Positions 36,701 to 45,203 of a stretch of DNA of 64,000 nt are shown here, in pieces. Source of the stretch: Micromonospora humi (GTDB lineage: Bacteria; Actinomycetota; Actinomycetes; Mycobacteriales; Micromonosporaceae). The first letter of the stretch is position 1, and each line of letters opens with the position of its first letter. The stretch spans positions 310,001-374,000 of the forward strand of contig NZ_FMDM01000006.1 in assembly GCF_900090105.1 (NCBI RefSeq). Direction: 5' to 3'. The position numbers were made by a program, and so were the translations under genes. The notes beneath the pieces are model-generated. The model was not told the origin of the DNA. It worked only from the letters and a program-made list of their open reading frames with translations, and made no database searches.

Positions 36701-37065
36701 GACTCCCCCTCATCGCGGGAGCCCTCACCGCCATCGTCATGCTCGGCCAAGAACGCGAACCCGACGGTCCATGGGCGCTGCCGGCCGAAGCCGTCAGGGC
36801 GCTAAATCTGCTCCCACTAGCCGTGCGATCAGGCGCGGACACACCGGACTCGCTCGCCTGGATCCGCGCCGGTGTCCATACCCGGGTCGCCGCTCACCTG
36901 CTCGACGACCTGCTGTCTGCCCCTCCCGGCCAGTCCGACGATCAACTCCGACGATGGGCACATGGACGCCTGATGGAGTTGTACGACAGCTCGCTCCCTG
37001 GTCTGGCCACAACGACACAAGCCGCTGTGATCTCCGCGTTGCGGATCGTTCGTGAGGCCCGGTAG
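33739..37065 (+). CDS. hamB: Hachiman HamB helicase
   Basis: An 1108-residue SF2 helicase of the Ski2-like type. About 300 helical residues precede motif I (VPTNSGKSSVAELAI near residue 318); motif Ia is VYLAPTNALVGQI, the DEAH box is CVFDEAHLLGDRAG near 418, motif III is LLMSALI, and motif VI is LNAIGRAGRAH near 714. A long C-terminal region follows. The GTG start overlaps the hamA stop by one base, and the length matches HamB. HamB scans DNA and releases HamA when it meets the DNA intermediates of phage replication. The genes sit directly after the pPIWI-RE module, on the same strand. Confidence 0.87.
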   Translation: MFNRGINNLLAALPAIADLTVDQIRRILTTAWLETTGPRLGADQRAAASVEMLRRLATALELHAILPLQAEQLVVRACAFVAAEALTIAHDLANADETDEQLRASNGSRFWLFGPERSFERVEAALLYLIAGYDANAALTVASIGAGDVGDDSPEGPIATWAVRRIVGLCRLAPAAEVAAPALDQEAHPTRILVRHELWRRIGVHVSDHLDWLMVRTGADPNAGAALRSLAERLENRDQVPARPAAHPDLHHLLLLLAAACDETGSRALRAVPPPPQDTGDLFAAYQRDRAASRPLLWPAAQEYADATLPGPEVHAVVAVPTNSGKSSVAELAISQALCRGWVVYLAPTNALVGQIRRQVADVFGRATVREFLGGAEYTQLIGESLEQIEDRQVLVMTPEKCSLALRQNPEAFEKLALCVFDEAHLLGDRAGRGVIAELVIAEIMHRARQARLLLMSALIANPSDLGAWLSQATATPTVVINEPWRPTRTLRAIAGIDRDRGNAAANAAYQQLRVLPPHRKRQKFNTPIALLAGLQGAWASQAVNDYTLVQTDIEVPAAVTRNARWDPAGYCTPATAAIVQRLGLRGDKILAFLPRSKHDSFHAAGMTQFAAAPTDSTVEALLHLAELELGVSSALRAHLRHGVAVHTSALLREEQRASEIAFERGLAVAMYATGTMAQGLNLPATAVVIGGTEIGYDNTSTAQQRRDQARAQLLNAIGRAGRAHIAPRSMAIVVPNRAIVLSSSADAQRAVRNAEFLQDEDASSELSSALDGLIRDALSGALTPEDMTAAEHTAFSFLAFEDGDEDDTAQVMSKTWAVHRAGAQHRVPEITNAITVTGNTFIHSAGAPAWVAFAAHQSGIALPETATLYRYLRARLESTAAPGTITSWADLMLDLLEQLPPAQLRRILPSTPYGDASKLSNIFDTGAARTDAWSAYRAALRSWMSGEPVIAVADHIHSRSVAGNAKRGPQDPLPRAITVTSDAFRFGLPLIAGALTAIVMLGQEREPDGPWALPAEAVRALNLLPLAVRSGADTPDSLAWIRAGVHTRVAAHLLDDLLSAPPGQSDDQLRRWAHGRLMELYDSSLPGLATTTQAAVISALRIVREAR

Positions 37066-37265
37066 CCAAGGCGAGATATGGGGCCCTCAGCTGGTTGTCT
37101 GTGCGGGTCGAGTTGCTTTCAGGGCGCGGTGTCGACTTGTTGCCTCGGCTGGGCAGGGTCTTCACGGCGGTGTCTGGCGAACGTCGTTGTCCTCTCCTGG
37201 CGGTCACGCCCGTTGCCGCTTACCGGATCCGGCCCGGTCCACGCACGCCGTGTGTTCCGCTCCCC

Positions 37266-38204
37266 TCAGTAGGCGGCCCGCTCGTCCGGGGTGGGCTGGC
37301 CGCGGGTGGGGTATTGATCGTCGTGGTGGGCGTCGATGTAGGGCAGGTCGAGGAGGCGGTGACGGCCGGTACAGCCGGGTAGTTGCCAGACCCGATCTGC
37401 TGGGCTGGCGGCGAGTGCAGTGCGCAGTTCGGCGGTGGTGGTGGCGATGACCGTTTCCAGGCTGATGCCGGCGAGGCGGTGGTGCAGGTTCGCCTCGCGT
37501 CGTGCGGAGGGCAGGTGCAACAGCACCGGCCACGCCCAGGTGCTCATGGTGTACAGCCGCTCGTACTTGATGACTTTGTCGATGAGGACCTGGAGGTTTT
37601 CCCCGCTGGTGTCGTACTCGAGGAAGAACGGCACGGACCGCCCGTGCTCGGCCCACACCCCGGTGCCGTCCGGCCGGGGGAAGCCGGTCGGTCCGGCGAG
37701 GATGAACTGCGGGTCGTCGCCTTTGCGGTAGAGGGTGCCGGGTTCGTGGTAGGCCGATGCGGGCTGCCAGCGGACCAGCTCGGTGTCGGGGTGGGTGCGG
37801 GCGTGGGCGGCGAGGTCGATGAAGACCTGGTTGCCGCCGAGCAAGTGCGGCAGGTCCGGCCGGCGGGTGAGTGATTGTTTGCGGCGGCGGGCTTGGTCGC
37901 GGCGGCCTCGTGGGAGTCCGCGTTGGGCGTGGACGTGGTCGTAGCCGAGTTGGTCCAGGACGTAGTGGTAGGGGTAGGAGCCGCCGTCGGCTTTGTTGGG
38001 TCGGAACCGGTCGACCGCTCGCAGGGCGGTGAGGCGGCGTAGCCGGCGTTGGGTGAAGTCCAGGGACGGGAACAGGGCGGCGGCGATCTGGTCGGTGGTG
38101 AGCACGCCGTGGTCGTAGAGCCAGCCGAGGAGGCGGTCGTCGCGGGCGGTGATGCTGGCCTGCAGCCGCAGTAGCGGATCCGCTGCTGGTAGGTGTCTAC
38201 CCAT
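37266..38204 (-). CDS. Replication-relaxation family protein (first copy)
   Basis: A 312-residue protein with a winged-helix N-terminus (RDDRLLGWLYDHGVLTTDQI, FTQRRLRRLTALRAVDRF) followed by a mixed alpha/beta domain with conserved polar residues (LGGNQVFIDLAAHAR, FFLEYDTSGENLQVLIDK, which resembles a restriction-nuclease-like strand-helix pattern). This is the Replic_Relax family found on actinobacterial conjugative elements and plasmids and linked to plasmid replication or transfer. A second, diverged copy follows at 38834 on the same strand. Its presence marks the start of the mobile-element core. Confidence 0.75.
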   Translation of the reverse strand: MGRHLPAADPLLRLQASITARDDRLLGWLYDHGVLTTDQIAAALFPSLDFTQRRLRRLTALRAVDRFRPNKADGGSYPYHYVLDQLGYDHVHAQRGLPRGRRDQARRRKQSLTRRPDLPHLLGGNQVFIDLAAHARTHPDTELVRWQPASAYHEPGTLYRKGDDPQFILAGPTGFPRPDGTGVWAEHGRSVPFFLEYDTSGENLQVLIDKVIKYERLYTMSTWAWPVLLHLPSARREANLHHRLAGISLETVIATTTAELRTALAASPADRVWQLPGCTGRHRLLDLPYIDAHHDDQYPTRGQPTPDERAAY

Positions 38205-38782
38205 CGGCACAAACCCCTGGGGAGAGACCCGAGACTGGAGGGTCTGTCTGGAGCGGTCCCAGACTCCTGACAGCGGGGCTGGCCTGGGGTGTGAGCGGCC
38301 GCGAGGGGTCAGGTTGGGGGTCAGGATCAAGACGGACGGTAGAACGGAGGTCGGCACTGACTGCTGAAGCGCCGGGCACAGCGGGTCTCGTTTGACGGTG
38401 CGGTGAGAGTGGGTGTGAGTCGGGCAGGTGAGGCTGGTGAGGCTCGCGGTGCGAGGTGATCATCGTTGTTGCTCCAAGGTCGCAGGTGCGAGTGGATGTG
38501 AGGTTGGGGCGTTCCGTGGCCGCAGCCGGCGGGAGTAACCGGAGCTCCGTAGTCGCGTCACGGAGGCCTGGTTGGAGATGGCAACCTCCCTGGTCTCGCG
38601 CGTTTGGCCGAGTTTCGCGGGCAGGGATATTGTCAGTCGCCTGCCGGTCGAAATTGGTCACCGCGGCTGCGGCCTGCGGTGTGAGAGCCGCCGGCGACAC
38701 CGTTCAGGTTCGGATCAAACGGCAACCTCCGGTAGTCCCCCTTGCAGCGAGCGGGTTAAGTGCTTCGTTGGGCTGCCCCGGT
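38205..38782. other. Intergenic region upstream of the first replication-relaxation gene
   Basis: No gene is supported in this 578-bp stretch. At about 38398-38455 there is a run of short G/T-rich direct repeats (GGTGAG-type units spaced by about 10 bases), 190-250 bp upstream of the minus-strand start at 38204; it may be a binding site for the encoded protein. The rest shows no clear signal. Confidence 0.5.
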
Positions 38783-38822
38783 CTGCTCCTCGACCGGCCC
38801 GGTTGGTCCGGTCGAGGAGCAG
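38783..38822. terminator. Hairpin terminator after the second replication-relaxation gene
   Basis: A perfect 15-bp stem (38783-38797 with 38808-38822) with a 10-base loop begins 12 bases past the minus-strand stop codon of the gene at 38834. Confidence 0.75.
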
Positions 38823-38833
38823 CGGTCGGTTGG

Positions 38834-39802
38834 TCAGGGACGCGGCGGGTAGTGGTACTCGCCGTCGGCGACGGATTCGTCGTAGGGGCGCTCGGGGTCG
38901 TAGATGGGGTGTGGGACTCGGGGCCGTACCTCCTTGAGTGTCACGGTGTCGGGCGGCCACTGCTCGGGGGTGTGGGAAAGGTCGGTCAGGGCGAGGCGGT
39001 GTGTCTCGCCGATCGGCTGCCAGACCGGCCCGGCCGGGTGGCCCTGCTCCGGGTTGCTGGTGACGACGGTGAGGTGCCGCGTGTAGCGGCGCTCGAGGTG
39101 GCGCCGCAGTTCCTGCTCGCGTTGCGGGTCGACGGCGTGGAACAGCAGGGTCGCCAGGCCGGTCCGTTCGGCCAGCCGCCGGTAGGCATGGACGTGGTCG
39201 GCGAGGTCGGCGGGTCGGAGCTCGCCGGGGTGGGGCTGGTACCAGAACGCGTGGCGGTCGCGGTCGTGGATGTACTCGCCGTGCCACGCCGCATGTCGCG
39301 CTCCGGTGACGTATCGGCAAGTGCGCGGTGACCACCAGGTGCGCAGGTCACTCCCGGGGTTGGTGAGCGAGTGGGTGGCCAGGTCGACGAAGAACTCGTT
39401 GGCCTGCAGCAGGCCGGGCAGGCCGGCATGCTCGCGGAGCCGGTCGCGGGCGCGGTACACCTGCGCCGGTGTGACGTCGCGGTTTTCGGCGAGTGGGGTG
39501 AGTTGGGTGCCGATCGGGCCGAGGCACCACGAGGTGTCGGCGGTGGCCGCGGCGTCGGTGTTCCAGAGGCGGTCGATCCAGCCGCAGCGGGCGAGGATCG
39601 CCAGACGTCGGGTGGCTGACGCCGTGGTGGTGGTGAAGCCGAGTGCGGTGAGCTGCGCGGTGGTCAGGACGCGGTGCTCGGCGAGCATCTCGACGGCCCA
39701 CCAGTCGGGCAGGCGCAGGCGGCTGCTCTCGGCTAGGAGCAGTTCTGCCGGGATGGGTCGGGTGGACGGGGCAGTGAACTGGGGATGGTAGGTGGTCGCC
39801 AT
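38834..39802 (-). CDS. Replication-relaxation family protein (second copy)
   Basis: A 322-residue protein of the same family as the one at 37266. The winged-helix segment is WWAVEMLAEHRVLTTAQLTA followed by TASATRRLAILARCGWIDRL; the conserved middle blocks are LLQANEFFVDLATH and YRRLAERTGLATLLFHAV. The ATG at 39802 follows GGAGG with 8-base spacing; the open frame further upstream is shadow. Two paralogues side by side on one element are unusual and may recognise different sites. Inverted repeat and iteron blocks lie about 270-330 bp upstream of its start (40074-40130). Confidence 0.75.
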   Translation of the reverse strand: MATTYHPQFTAPSTRPIPAELLLAESSRLRLPDWWAVEMLAEHRVLTTAQLTALGFTTTTASATRRLAILARCGWIDRLWNTDAAATADTSWCLGPIGTQLTPLAENRDVTPAQVYRARDRLREHAGLPGLLQANEFFVDLATHSLTNPGSDLRTWWSPRTCRYVTGARHAAWHGEYIHDRDRHAFWYQPHPGELRPADLADHVHAYRRLAERTGLATLLFHAVDPQREQELRRHLERRYTRHLTVVTSNPEQGHPAGPVWQPIGETHRLALTDLSHTPEQWPPDTVTLKEVRPRVPHPIYDPERPYDESVADGEYHYPPRP

Positions 39803-40221
39803 GACCGGTACCTCCAAGGTGGTGCCATCCCCCGGCTTCGGGGGTGGCAGGGGTGGATGAATGGCTGTGCGACCGCATCGGTACGGCCCACACGGGCGGA
39901 TTACGCCACCGCGGTGACTGCGTCGCGGCGGGTGACAGTGCGCGCCGGCTCGCCGGGTGGTGCCCGAACGCGCCTCCCGGCCGGTCAGCGCGGCCGGATC
40001 GACGGCTGAGGCATGCGGCACGGCGTGAAGCCGAGCGCACCGCGGTCTCCGGCGCCGTCATCAAGAAACCGCCGTTTGTGTGCTCTGACGAACGCCTGTC
40101 CCACTCACAACCGCTCACAGCCACTCACAGCGGGCGGCTTTCTCAGTCGAGGTCATCCAGTTCAGCAGCTTCATCTGGGAGGGTGACGGCGCCGCGAGAC
40201 GGGCTTCGGGGGACATCGGAC
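39803..40221. other. Intergenic region holding the left inverted-repeat/iteron block
   Basis: The 419-bp stretch between two minus-strand genes has no supported gene. Its main content is the repeat block at 40074-40130 described separately; the remainder shows no clear signal. Confidence 0.5.
40074..40130 (+). repeat. Left copy of a long-range inverted repeat plus three 10-bp iterons
   Basis: Bases 40074-40098 match the reverse complement of 42847-42871 with one mismatch in 25. Directly beside it are three head-to-tail 10-base units (40101-40130) of the form CC-N-CTCACA-R, where the units differ at one or two bases. The right copy has the same order in mirror image. The block lies 270-330 bp upstream of the replication-relaxation gene start at 39802. 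Confidence 0.7.
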
Positions 40222-41082
40222 CTACGCCGCTGCCGTCGACGTGGTGGTGGGGAGGCGACGGCGGCTGGCGGCGCGCAGGCTGGCCCGGCGTTCGGCTCGC
40301 GCCGCCAACGCCTCGGTGGCCTGCGGGGATGCCGCGCCGGTCAGGATTCCTGAGGCGAGGGCTTCGGCGAGGCGGGTGTCGATACGGCCCAGCCGCATGC
40401 GCAGGGCGTCGGTGCTGATGCCCATGCGAGCCGCGATCGGGTCCATGGCCCGCCGTCCCAGCCGCACGTCGATGTAGGCCTGCTCGTCGTCGGCGTCGAG
40501 GATCCCCAGGCGCACCGCGCGGCGTACCAGCACGTCCGGATGCCCGTAGGGCACCCGTGGTGTCCGTGGGCCCGTGACGCGCTCCACGTTCTCAACCGTG
40601 AGGTACTCGCGGGCCTGCTGACGCAACGCGTAGCCCGCGCGCCACCCGGCCCGGCACAACGACGCATACGGTGCCCGGCTGGCCACGTCCACGTGGTTAC
40701 GCAGCGCCGCCAGGAAACCCGCGAGGATCTCCGCGCCGATGTCGTCGGGATCATCGCGGTAGCCGTCGGACAACCGCCTCGCGTAGCGGCGCAGCGCCGG
40801 CATCGCCATCCCGGCCGCGGCGATGACCCACTGCGGTCCGTCCAGGCGGGCGCGGCGGATCAACTCCCGCCACACCGCGTCGCGGGCGCGGTAGGCACGC
40901 GGGTTCGCCAACAGCCACTCCCGCAGCGCCGGCAACGCCACGACACCCGCCGGTAGACCGTCGACCGGACCTACCACGTCAAGGTCGATGGACAGGGGCT
41001 CGGGGTCGCCGCTCAACGCGGCGAACGCGACCTCGACGGCGTCCAGAGGCGCGGCGGGCCAGATCGTGTCGGACACACTCAT
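40222..41082 (-). CDS. Sigma-factor-like HTH protein
   Basis: A 286-residue protein. Its C-terminal half looks like region 4 of sigma-70-type factors: helical segment DDEQAYIDVRLGRRAMDPIA and the recognition helix pair AARMGISTDALRMRLGRI. A central helix (DPDDIGAEILAGFLAALRNH) resembles region 2. The N-terminus is not sigma-like. Such proteins on actinobacterial integrative elements often act as element-specific regulators rather than true sigma factors. The ATG at 41082 follows CGGGAG with 8-base spacing. It lies between the two replication-relaxation genes and the non-coding iteron region, so it may control element replication or excision. Confidence 0.6.
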   Translation of the reverse strand: MSVSDTIWPAAPLDAVEVAFAALSGDPEPLSIDLDVVGPVDGLPAGVVALPALREWLLANPRAYRARDAVWRELIRRARLDGPQWVIAAAGMAMPALRRYARRLSDGYRDDPDDIGAEILAGFLAALRNHVDVASRAPYASLCRAGWRAGYALRQQAREYLTVENVERVTGPRTPRVPYGHPDVLVRRAVRLGILDADDEQAYIDVRLGRRAMDPIAARMGISTDALRMRLGRIDTRLAEALASGILTGAASPQATEALAARAERRASLRAASRRRLPTTTSTAAA

Positions 41083-41160
41083 GATCAGCACTCCCGGGTC
41101 AGGAAGACCATCAGGCGCCGCCGCGTCCCGGCGGCGCTGGAACGCCGATTACGCCACGGC

Positions 41161-41180
41161 CCACTCACAGCCGCTCACAA
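41161..41180 (+). repeat. Two CTCACA iterons
   Basis: Two adjacent 10-base units of the same CC-N-CTCACA-R type as at 40101-40130, spaced exactly one unit apart. Confidence 0.6.
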
Positions 41181-41374
41181 CGCAGGTCAACGCCGGTATG
41201 CCACCGCCATTCGCCCCTGTCACGCCCGCTGGCGCCGTCGCCCGCAACGACCGCGTCCACGGCCATTCGGCGACAGCGAATACGCCTCTGAACAGGACTG
41301 TGAGCGGCGAGCCAGCCCGGGAACGCACCCCGTCGGGGCACACAACCGTCTACAGCCGATTCCCCATGCATATG

Positions 41375-41414
41375 CCGCTCACAGCGACTCACGGAAACTC
41401 ACAGCGGCTCACAG
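41375..41414 (+). repeat. Four CTCACAG iterons in tandem
   Basis: Four head-to-tail 10-base units; three contain the full CTCACAG word and one reads CTCACGG. The 10-base period puts each site on the same face of the helix, as for iteron-bound initiators or regulators. Confidence 0.65.
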
Positions 41415-42398
41415 CGGACGGCCCACACCCGCTCCCGGCGGCGTCCGTCCTGACTGAAGCCGCAGCCGTCACCGCACTCGGCCAGGCGTCTCCGCCCCGC
41501 CACTCGACGACGACAGCGCGTCTGAGCAGGACTGTGAGCAGCGAACTGCTGACGCCCGCAGGGTCACGGCAGCGTTCGCAGAAACCCGCGGCCATCGACT
41601 CCCGCCACTCGCAGCCCTTGCCGGAGGCCGTCCGCCTGTCGGCCGCAGCGGTGCGCGGCAGGCCCCGGTCGGCAGGCCGCCAACGCGCCATCCCGCCGGC
41701 CGGCGACTGATCGCCGCGCGCGGCCTGGACACCGATGACGATCGGACGCCTGCGGCGATGACATTCCGGCGTCGTCGACGGAGTGAGCCGCAGTCGGCCG
41801 TGAGGTGCACACGGTCGCGGTAACACCGGCGGCCGCCGCCGACGCCCCGGCCGCCGCCGCCGAGATCGCCGACAATCGTGCGCTGGCCGGGAGGTGTCAC
41901 AGATGCCGGGTGCGCACTGGTGACGCGGTGACCGTTTCAACGATGTCTGTCGATTTAGATGGACGCGGCGGCAATGACAGCGGCCATGACAGCGGTACCG
42001 CCGTGGACGTGTCATCGAGACCGCCGGCGCCGTGTCCCGATGACAGTGACAGCGACCGGACGCCTATGCCTGCGAACATGTCGGCGGTCGCGATGACCGT
42101 GTGTCGCCGCGAGGGGCCGCCGGATGGCATCTCACACCGCGCTGTGACAATCCGGCATCCACACACGTCGTTGACGTGCTGTCCGAGCAGCTCGCTGAGC
42201 TGCGCTTTGACATCTCGGGCGGCCACGCCGTGCCCGTGACCGGCGCGCCGCAGTCGCATCGTCGAAGGCCGGCGCCGGTCACGACGGGCGTCACAGTCAC
42301 GCCGCCCGCGCAGTCATTGCGCTGCGGCAGGTCGGTCACGCCGGCGGGTGGTGTCATGACATCAGCGCATGTCCCGCGCGGACGCGGTGAGACAACCA

Positions 42399-42422
42399 TG
42401 ACATCCACCTTGGTGGATGACA
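42399..42422. promoter_or_regulatory. Large palindrome with TGACA ends
   Basis: Arms 42399-42409 and 42412-42422 are complementary at 10 of 11 positions around a TT centre. The outer TGACA/TGTCA words recur through the surrounding 500 bp, suggesting binding sites for one dimeric regulator. Confidence 0.5.
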
Positions 42423-42822
42423 CGTGACATGCCAGTGGCCGCCCTTCTGGTGTCCGCGGCGGGCGCCCCGCCACCGGTGGCCATGCTGCCGCGCGGATCG
42501 GATCCGCGAGAGCGACGGCATAGACCGGTGGCTTCCCCAGGCTGTCGTGCCCGGCGTGGCCCGGGCTGAACGTCAAGCGTCTGTGTCTGGGCAGCCCTGC
42601 GCACGACGGCCTCGGGCAGTTTGGTGTCGTCGAGCCTCGGGCGCGAGTGGGCGTCTCTCTCCGACAACCCGGTCCTCGTCGCACCGGCGGACGCGTCGCC
42701 CCGGCTGGGCTGAGGTGTCGCTGGCCTCGCTGCGGCACCTCGACCCCGGGAAGCCCGCGTCCGGAGCCTCTGTGAGCGCGAATGAGCAGGTCAACGCCGT
42801 CGGAGCCAGCCGGCCGGGTGTG

Positions 42823-42871
42823 CGCTGTGAGTTTTCGTGAGCGAGGCAGGCGTTCGCCAGAGCACACAAAC
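42823..42871 (-). repeat. Right copy of the long-range inverted repeat plus two iterons
   Basis: Mirror image of 40074-40130: two CTCACA-type units (in reverse orientation, about 42825-42843) followed by the 25-base core at 42847-42871 that matches 40074-40098 with one mismatch. It lies about 250 bp upstream of the xis-like gene at 43124, the same distance at which the left copy precedes its gene. Confidence 0.7.
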
Positions 42872-43123
42872 GCGGCTTTTTAGGTGTCAGCGCACACCAC
42901 GTCGGCGCACCGCAGCCCGGAGCACCGCGCCCATTCAACTCGCCGGGTCGTCCCAGCCTCCACCCGTCCCCGTGCCGGTTCGGCGTCGTCGATGATCCGC
43001 CGTCGTCCGGGCGACGGCGTGGGGATGGCCTGGTGGCGGCCTGCGAGCCACTGCACCGGCTGGCCGCCCAGAGGCGGCACGGCCGCCTCTGCTGTCTCCA
43101 TCACCGGAAGGACCGCCCGCACG

Positions 43124-43519
43124 ATGAGCACCCCTGACCAGCACGCCACCCACACGACCCCTACCCACTCCACCGGCGACGGCTCGCGCGAGACGTGGAC
43201 CGCGGCGCGGATCCGCGCCCTGGGCGCGGTCACCGATCTGGGCACCGCCGCCAGGATCTTCGGGCTGTCCCGGTCCGTCGCCTACGACCTGGCCAAACGC
43301 GACCGGTTCCCCGTACCGGTGCTGCGGTTCGGCAGCCGCTACCGCGTACCGGTCGCGGCGATCCTGACCGCCCTGCACCTGCCCACCACCGACAACCCCG
43401 GGCCTCCGACAGGGCCGACCGAGGGCGACTTGACCCCGGGTGGAAGTCACGCGTCGATCACCCCGTACCGAATCCGCAGCCCCCGGCTGCCGCACACCCC
43501 GACCGAAGGGAACACCTGA
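43124..43519 (+). CDS. Xis-like helix-turn-helix excisionase
   Basis: A 131-residue protein with a MerR/excisionase-type winged helix ([20 protein letters not shown] then [19 protein letters not shown], about residues 35-85) and a disordered Pro/Thr-rich tail. It ends 2 bp before the integrase gene, the usual xis-int order in actinobacterial integrative elements. Such proteins bend the attachment site and steer the integrase toward excision. The ATG at 43124 is chosen because the helix-turn-helix would otherwise be preceded by an unrelated Arg/Pro-rich run. Promoter signals probably lie in the iteron region upstream. Confidence 0.8.
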   Translation: MSTPDQHATHTTPTHSTGDGSRETWTAARIRALGAVTDLGTAARIFGLSRSVAYDLAKRDRFPVPVLRFGSRYRVPVAAILTALHLPTTDNPGPPTGPTEGDLTPGGSHASITPYRIRSPRLPHTPTEGNT

Positions 43520-43521
43520 TC

Positions 43522-45000
43522 ATGGCGGACGGATCCGTCTTCAAACGCTGCTCCTGCCGCGACCGCGACGGCCGTAAAATCGGCAACCGCTGCCCCCAAC
43601 TACGCCGCCCCAACGGATCGTGGAGCCCCACCCACGGCCGGTGGGCCTACCAACTCGAACTGCCCACCCACCCCGGCAAACCCCGCCGGCAACTACGCCG
43701 CAGCACCTTCGACACCCGCGACGCCGCCACCGCGGACCGCGACCACGCCAAAGCGCTCCTCGCCCTCGCCGCCGACGACCCGGCCGTCGCCGCCGAGATC
43801 GCCGACCTGCTGCTCACCGTCACCTCCGGCGCCCCGCTACCGGACCGCGACACCATCGCCCGCCGCGTCCGCGCCGGACTACCGGCCACCGTCACCACCA
43901 CCGTCGGCGAGTACCTCGAGTCGTGGCTGGCGTCGCGCCGCAACCTGCGCAGCGTCCAACCCAACACCCTGCTCGCCTACGAGTCCCACATCCGCACCCA
44001 CCTGATCCCGCACCTCGGCGCCATCCCGCTGGTCAAGCTGCGGGTGGAGCACATCGAGGCCATGTTCACCGCGATCGCCGACCGCTCCACCGCCATCGAG
44101 ATCGCCCGGCAGAGCGACAAGCCGTGGATCCGCGCCACGGTCCGCGGCCAACGCATCACCAGACCGGCCAGCATGCACCGCATCCGCGCCACCCTGCGTA
44201 AAGCGCTCAACGACGCCATCCGCCGCGGCAACCACCGGCTCATCGACTTCAACCCCGCCGCCCATATTGAGCTACCCTCCGGCGTACGCCCCAAGGCCCG
44301 CGTCTGGACGGCCAACGCCGTTCAACGGTGGCGTCTTACCGGCGAGCGGCCCAGCCCTGTCATGGTGTGGACACCGCAGCAGGCCGGCGCGTTCCTCGAC
44401 CACGCCGAAGAACACGACCCCGCCCTCTACCCGCTGTTTACGCTGATCCTGCACCGGGGCCTACGCCGAGGCGAAGCCGTCGGACTCACCGACACCGCCG
44501 TAGACCTCGACAACTCCCTGATCCACGTCACCCAACAGATGGCCACCCACGGCTACACACCCGTGATCAAGAAGGTCAAGTCCGAGTCCGGTAACCGGAT
44601 CATGGCCCTGGCCAGCATCACCCGGACCGTCCTGCGCGCCCACCACACCCGACGCGCCCAATGGAAACTCGCCGCCGGCCCCGCCTGGCCCGACACCGGG
44701 CTGTTCTTCGTCCAACCCGACGGGCAGCCCTGGCACCCCAACGCCGTCACCGACCGCTTCGAGAACCTCGTCCGCGACGCCGGCCTACCCCCGATCCGGC
44801 TGCACGACCTGCGACACTGCGCCGCCACCTACCTCAAAGCCGCCGGCGCCGACCTCAAGGACATCCAGGAACTCCTCGGCCACTCCTCCGCCGCCATGAC
44901 CGACGTCTACACCTCCGTCATCGCCGAACTCGACGTCGAACGCGCCAAAGCCGAAGCCGCCGCCAAACTCCTCCCCCGCCGACGCGGACGCGCAGCCTAG
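43522..45000 (+). CDS. Tyrosine site-specific integrase
   Basis: A 492-residue integrase of the phage/pSAM2-like tyrosine recombinase family. The N-terminal part (residues 1-75) carries a small Cys/Arg-rich arm-binding region ([16 protein letters not shown]), a SAM-like core-binding domain spans about 130-280 ([18 protein letters not shown]), and the catalytic domain about 290-480 has the Arg in [15 protein letters not shown]-x-x-R in [16 protein letters not shown], the His in LLGHSS and the nucleophile in DVYTSV. It would integrate and, with the xis partner, excise an element. The attachment site is expected close to its 3' end, where the first of the hairpin repeats (45155-45203) lies. Confidence 0.93.
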   Translation: MADGSVFKRCSCRDRDGRKIGNRCPQLRRPNGSWSPTHGRWAYQLELPTHPGKPRRQLRRSTFDTRDAATADRDHAKALLALAADDPAVAAEIADLLLTVTSGAPLPDRDTIARRVRAGLPATVTTTVGEYLESWLASRRNLRSVQPNTLLAYESHIRTHLIPHLGAIPLVKLRVEHIEAMFTAIADRSTAIEIARQSDKPWIRATVRGQRITRPASMHRIRATLRKALNDAIRRGNHRLIDFNPAAHIELPSGVRPKARVWTANAVQRWRLTGERPSPVMVWTPQQAGAFLDHAEEHDPALYPLFTLILHRGLRRGEAVGLTDTAVDLDNSLIHVTQQMATHGYTPVIKKVKSESGNRIMALASITRTVLRAHHTRRAQWKLAAGPAWPDTGLFFVQPDGQPWHPNAVTDRFENLVRDAGLPPIRLHDLRHCAATYLKAAGADLKDIQELLGHSSAAMTDVYTSVIAELDVERAKAEAAAKLLPRRRGRAA

Positions 45001-45154
45001 GGAGGTTCCATGCCAGGGTCGGGCGGCAGCCACGGGCTCCCGCCCGGCCTTCGTCCTCGAAGACCGGCCGCAACGAGGACACCCCACCCACCTGCGGCGG
45101 CGGCCCGCCCCAACCTCGGCCGGGATCCTGGAAACACACCACCATAGGCGCAGC

Positions 45155-45203
45155 ACTGGTTCGACTAAGCTGCCCCTCCGCGCTCGCCCAGCGGCAGATC
45201 AGT
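45155..45203 (+). repeat. 49-bp hairpin-forming direct repeat, copy A (candidate recombination site)
   Basis: This 49-base sequence matches 48689-48737 at 47 positions. Its left arm (GACTAAGCTGCC) and right arm (GGCAGATCAGT) pair imperfectly across a G/C-rich loop. It begins 155 bp after the integrase stop and its end overlaps the stop codon of the minus-strand Nudix gene. Confidence 0.8.

Larger units (their letters stand above)
41083..43123. other. Two-kilobase non-coding, repeat-rich control region (candidate origin/regulatory region)
   Basis: No reading frame here has a believable start, composition and homology together. It holds two iteron clusters of the CTCACAG type (41161-41180 and 41375-41414), scattered inverted copies (about 41300, 41532), many TGACA/TGTCA words from 41890 to 42430, a perfect TGTCATGACA palindrome (42352-42361), a larger palindrome (42399-42422, one mismatch), and the right inverted-repeat block (42823-42871). 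It separates the sigma-like gene from the xis-int genes and is the best candidate in the window for an element origin of replication, transfer origin or master control region. Confidence 0.6.

Noticed and set aside
40101..41414. CRISPR array
   Set aside because: The repeats are 10-base tandem iterons without spacers and there are no cas genes in the window.
40988..41710. A 240-codon plus-strand frame across the control region
   Set aside because: Ser/Thr/Arg-rich with no ribosome-binding site; it runs through iterons whose periodicity is 10 bases, not a multiple of three, as expected of non-coding DNA.
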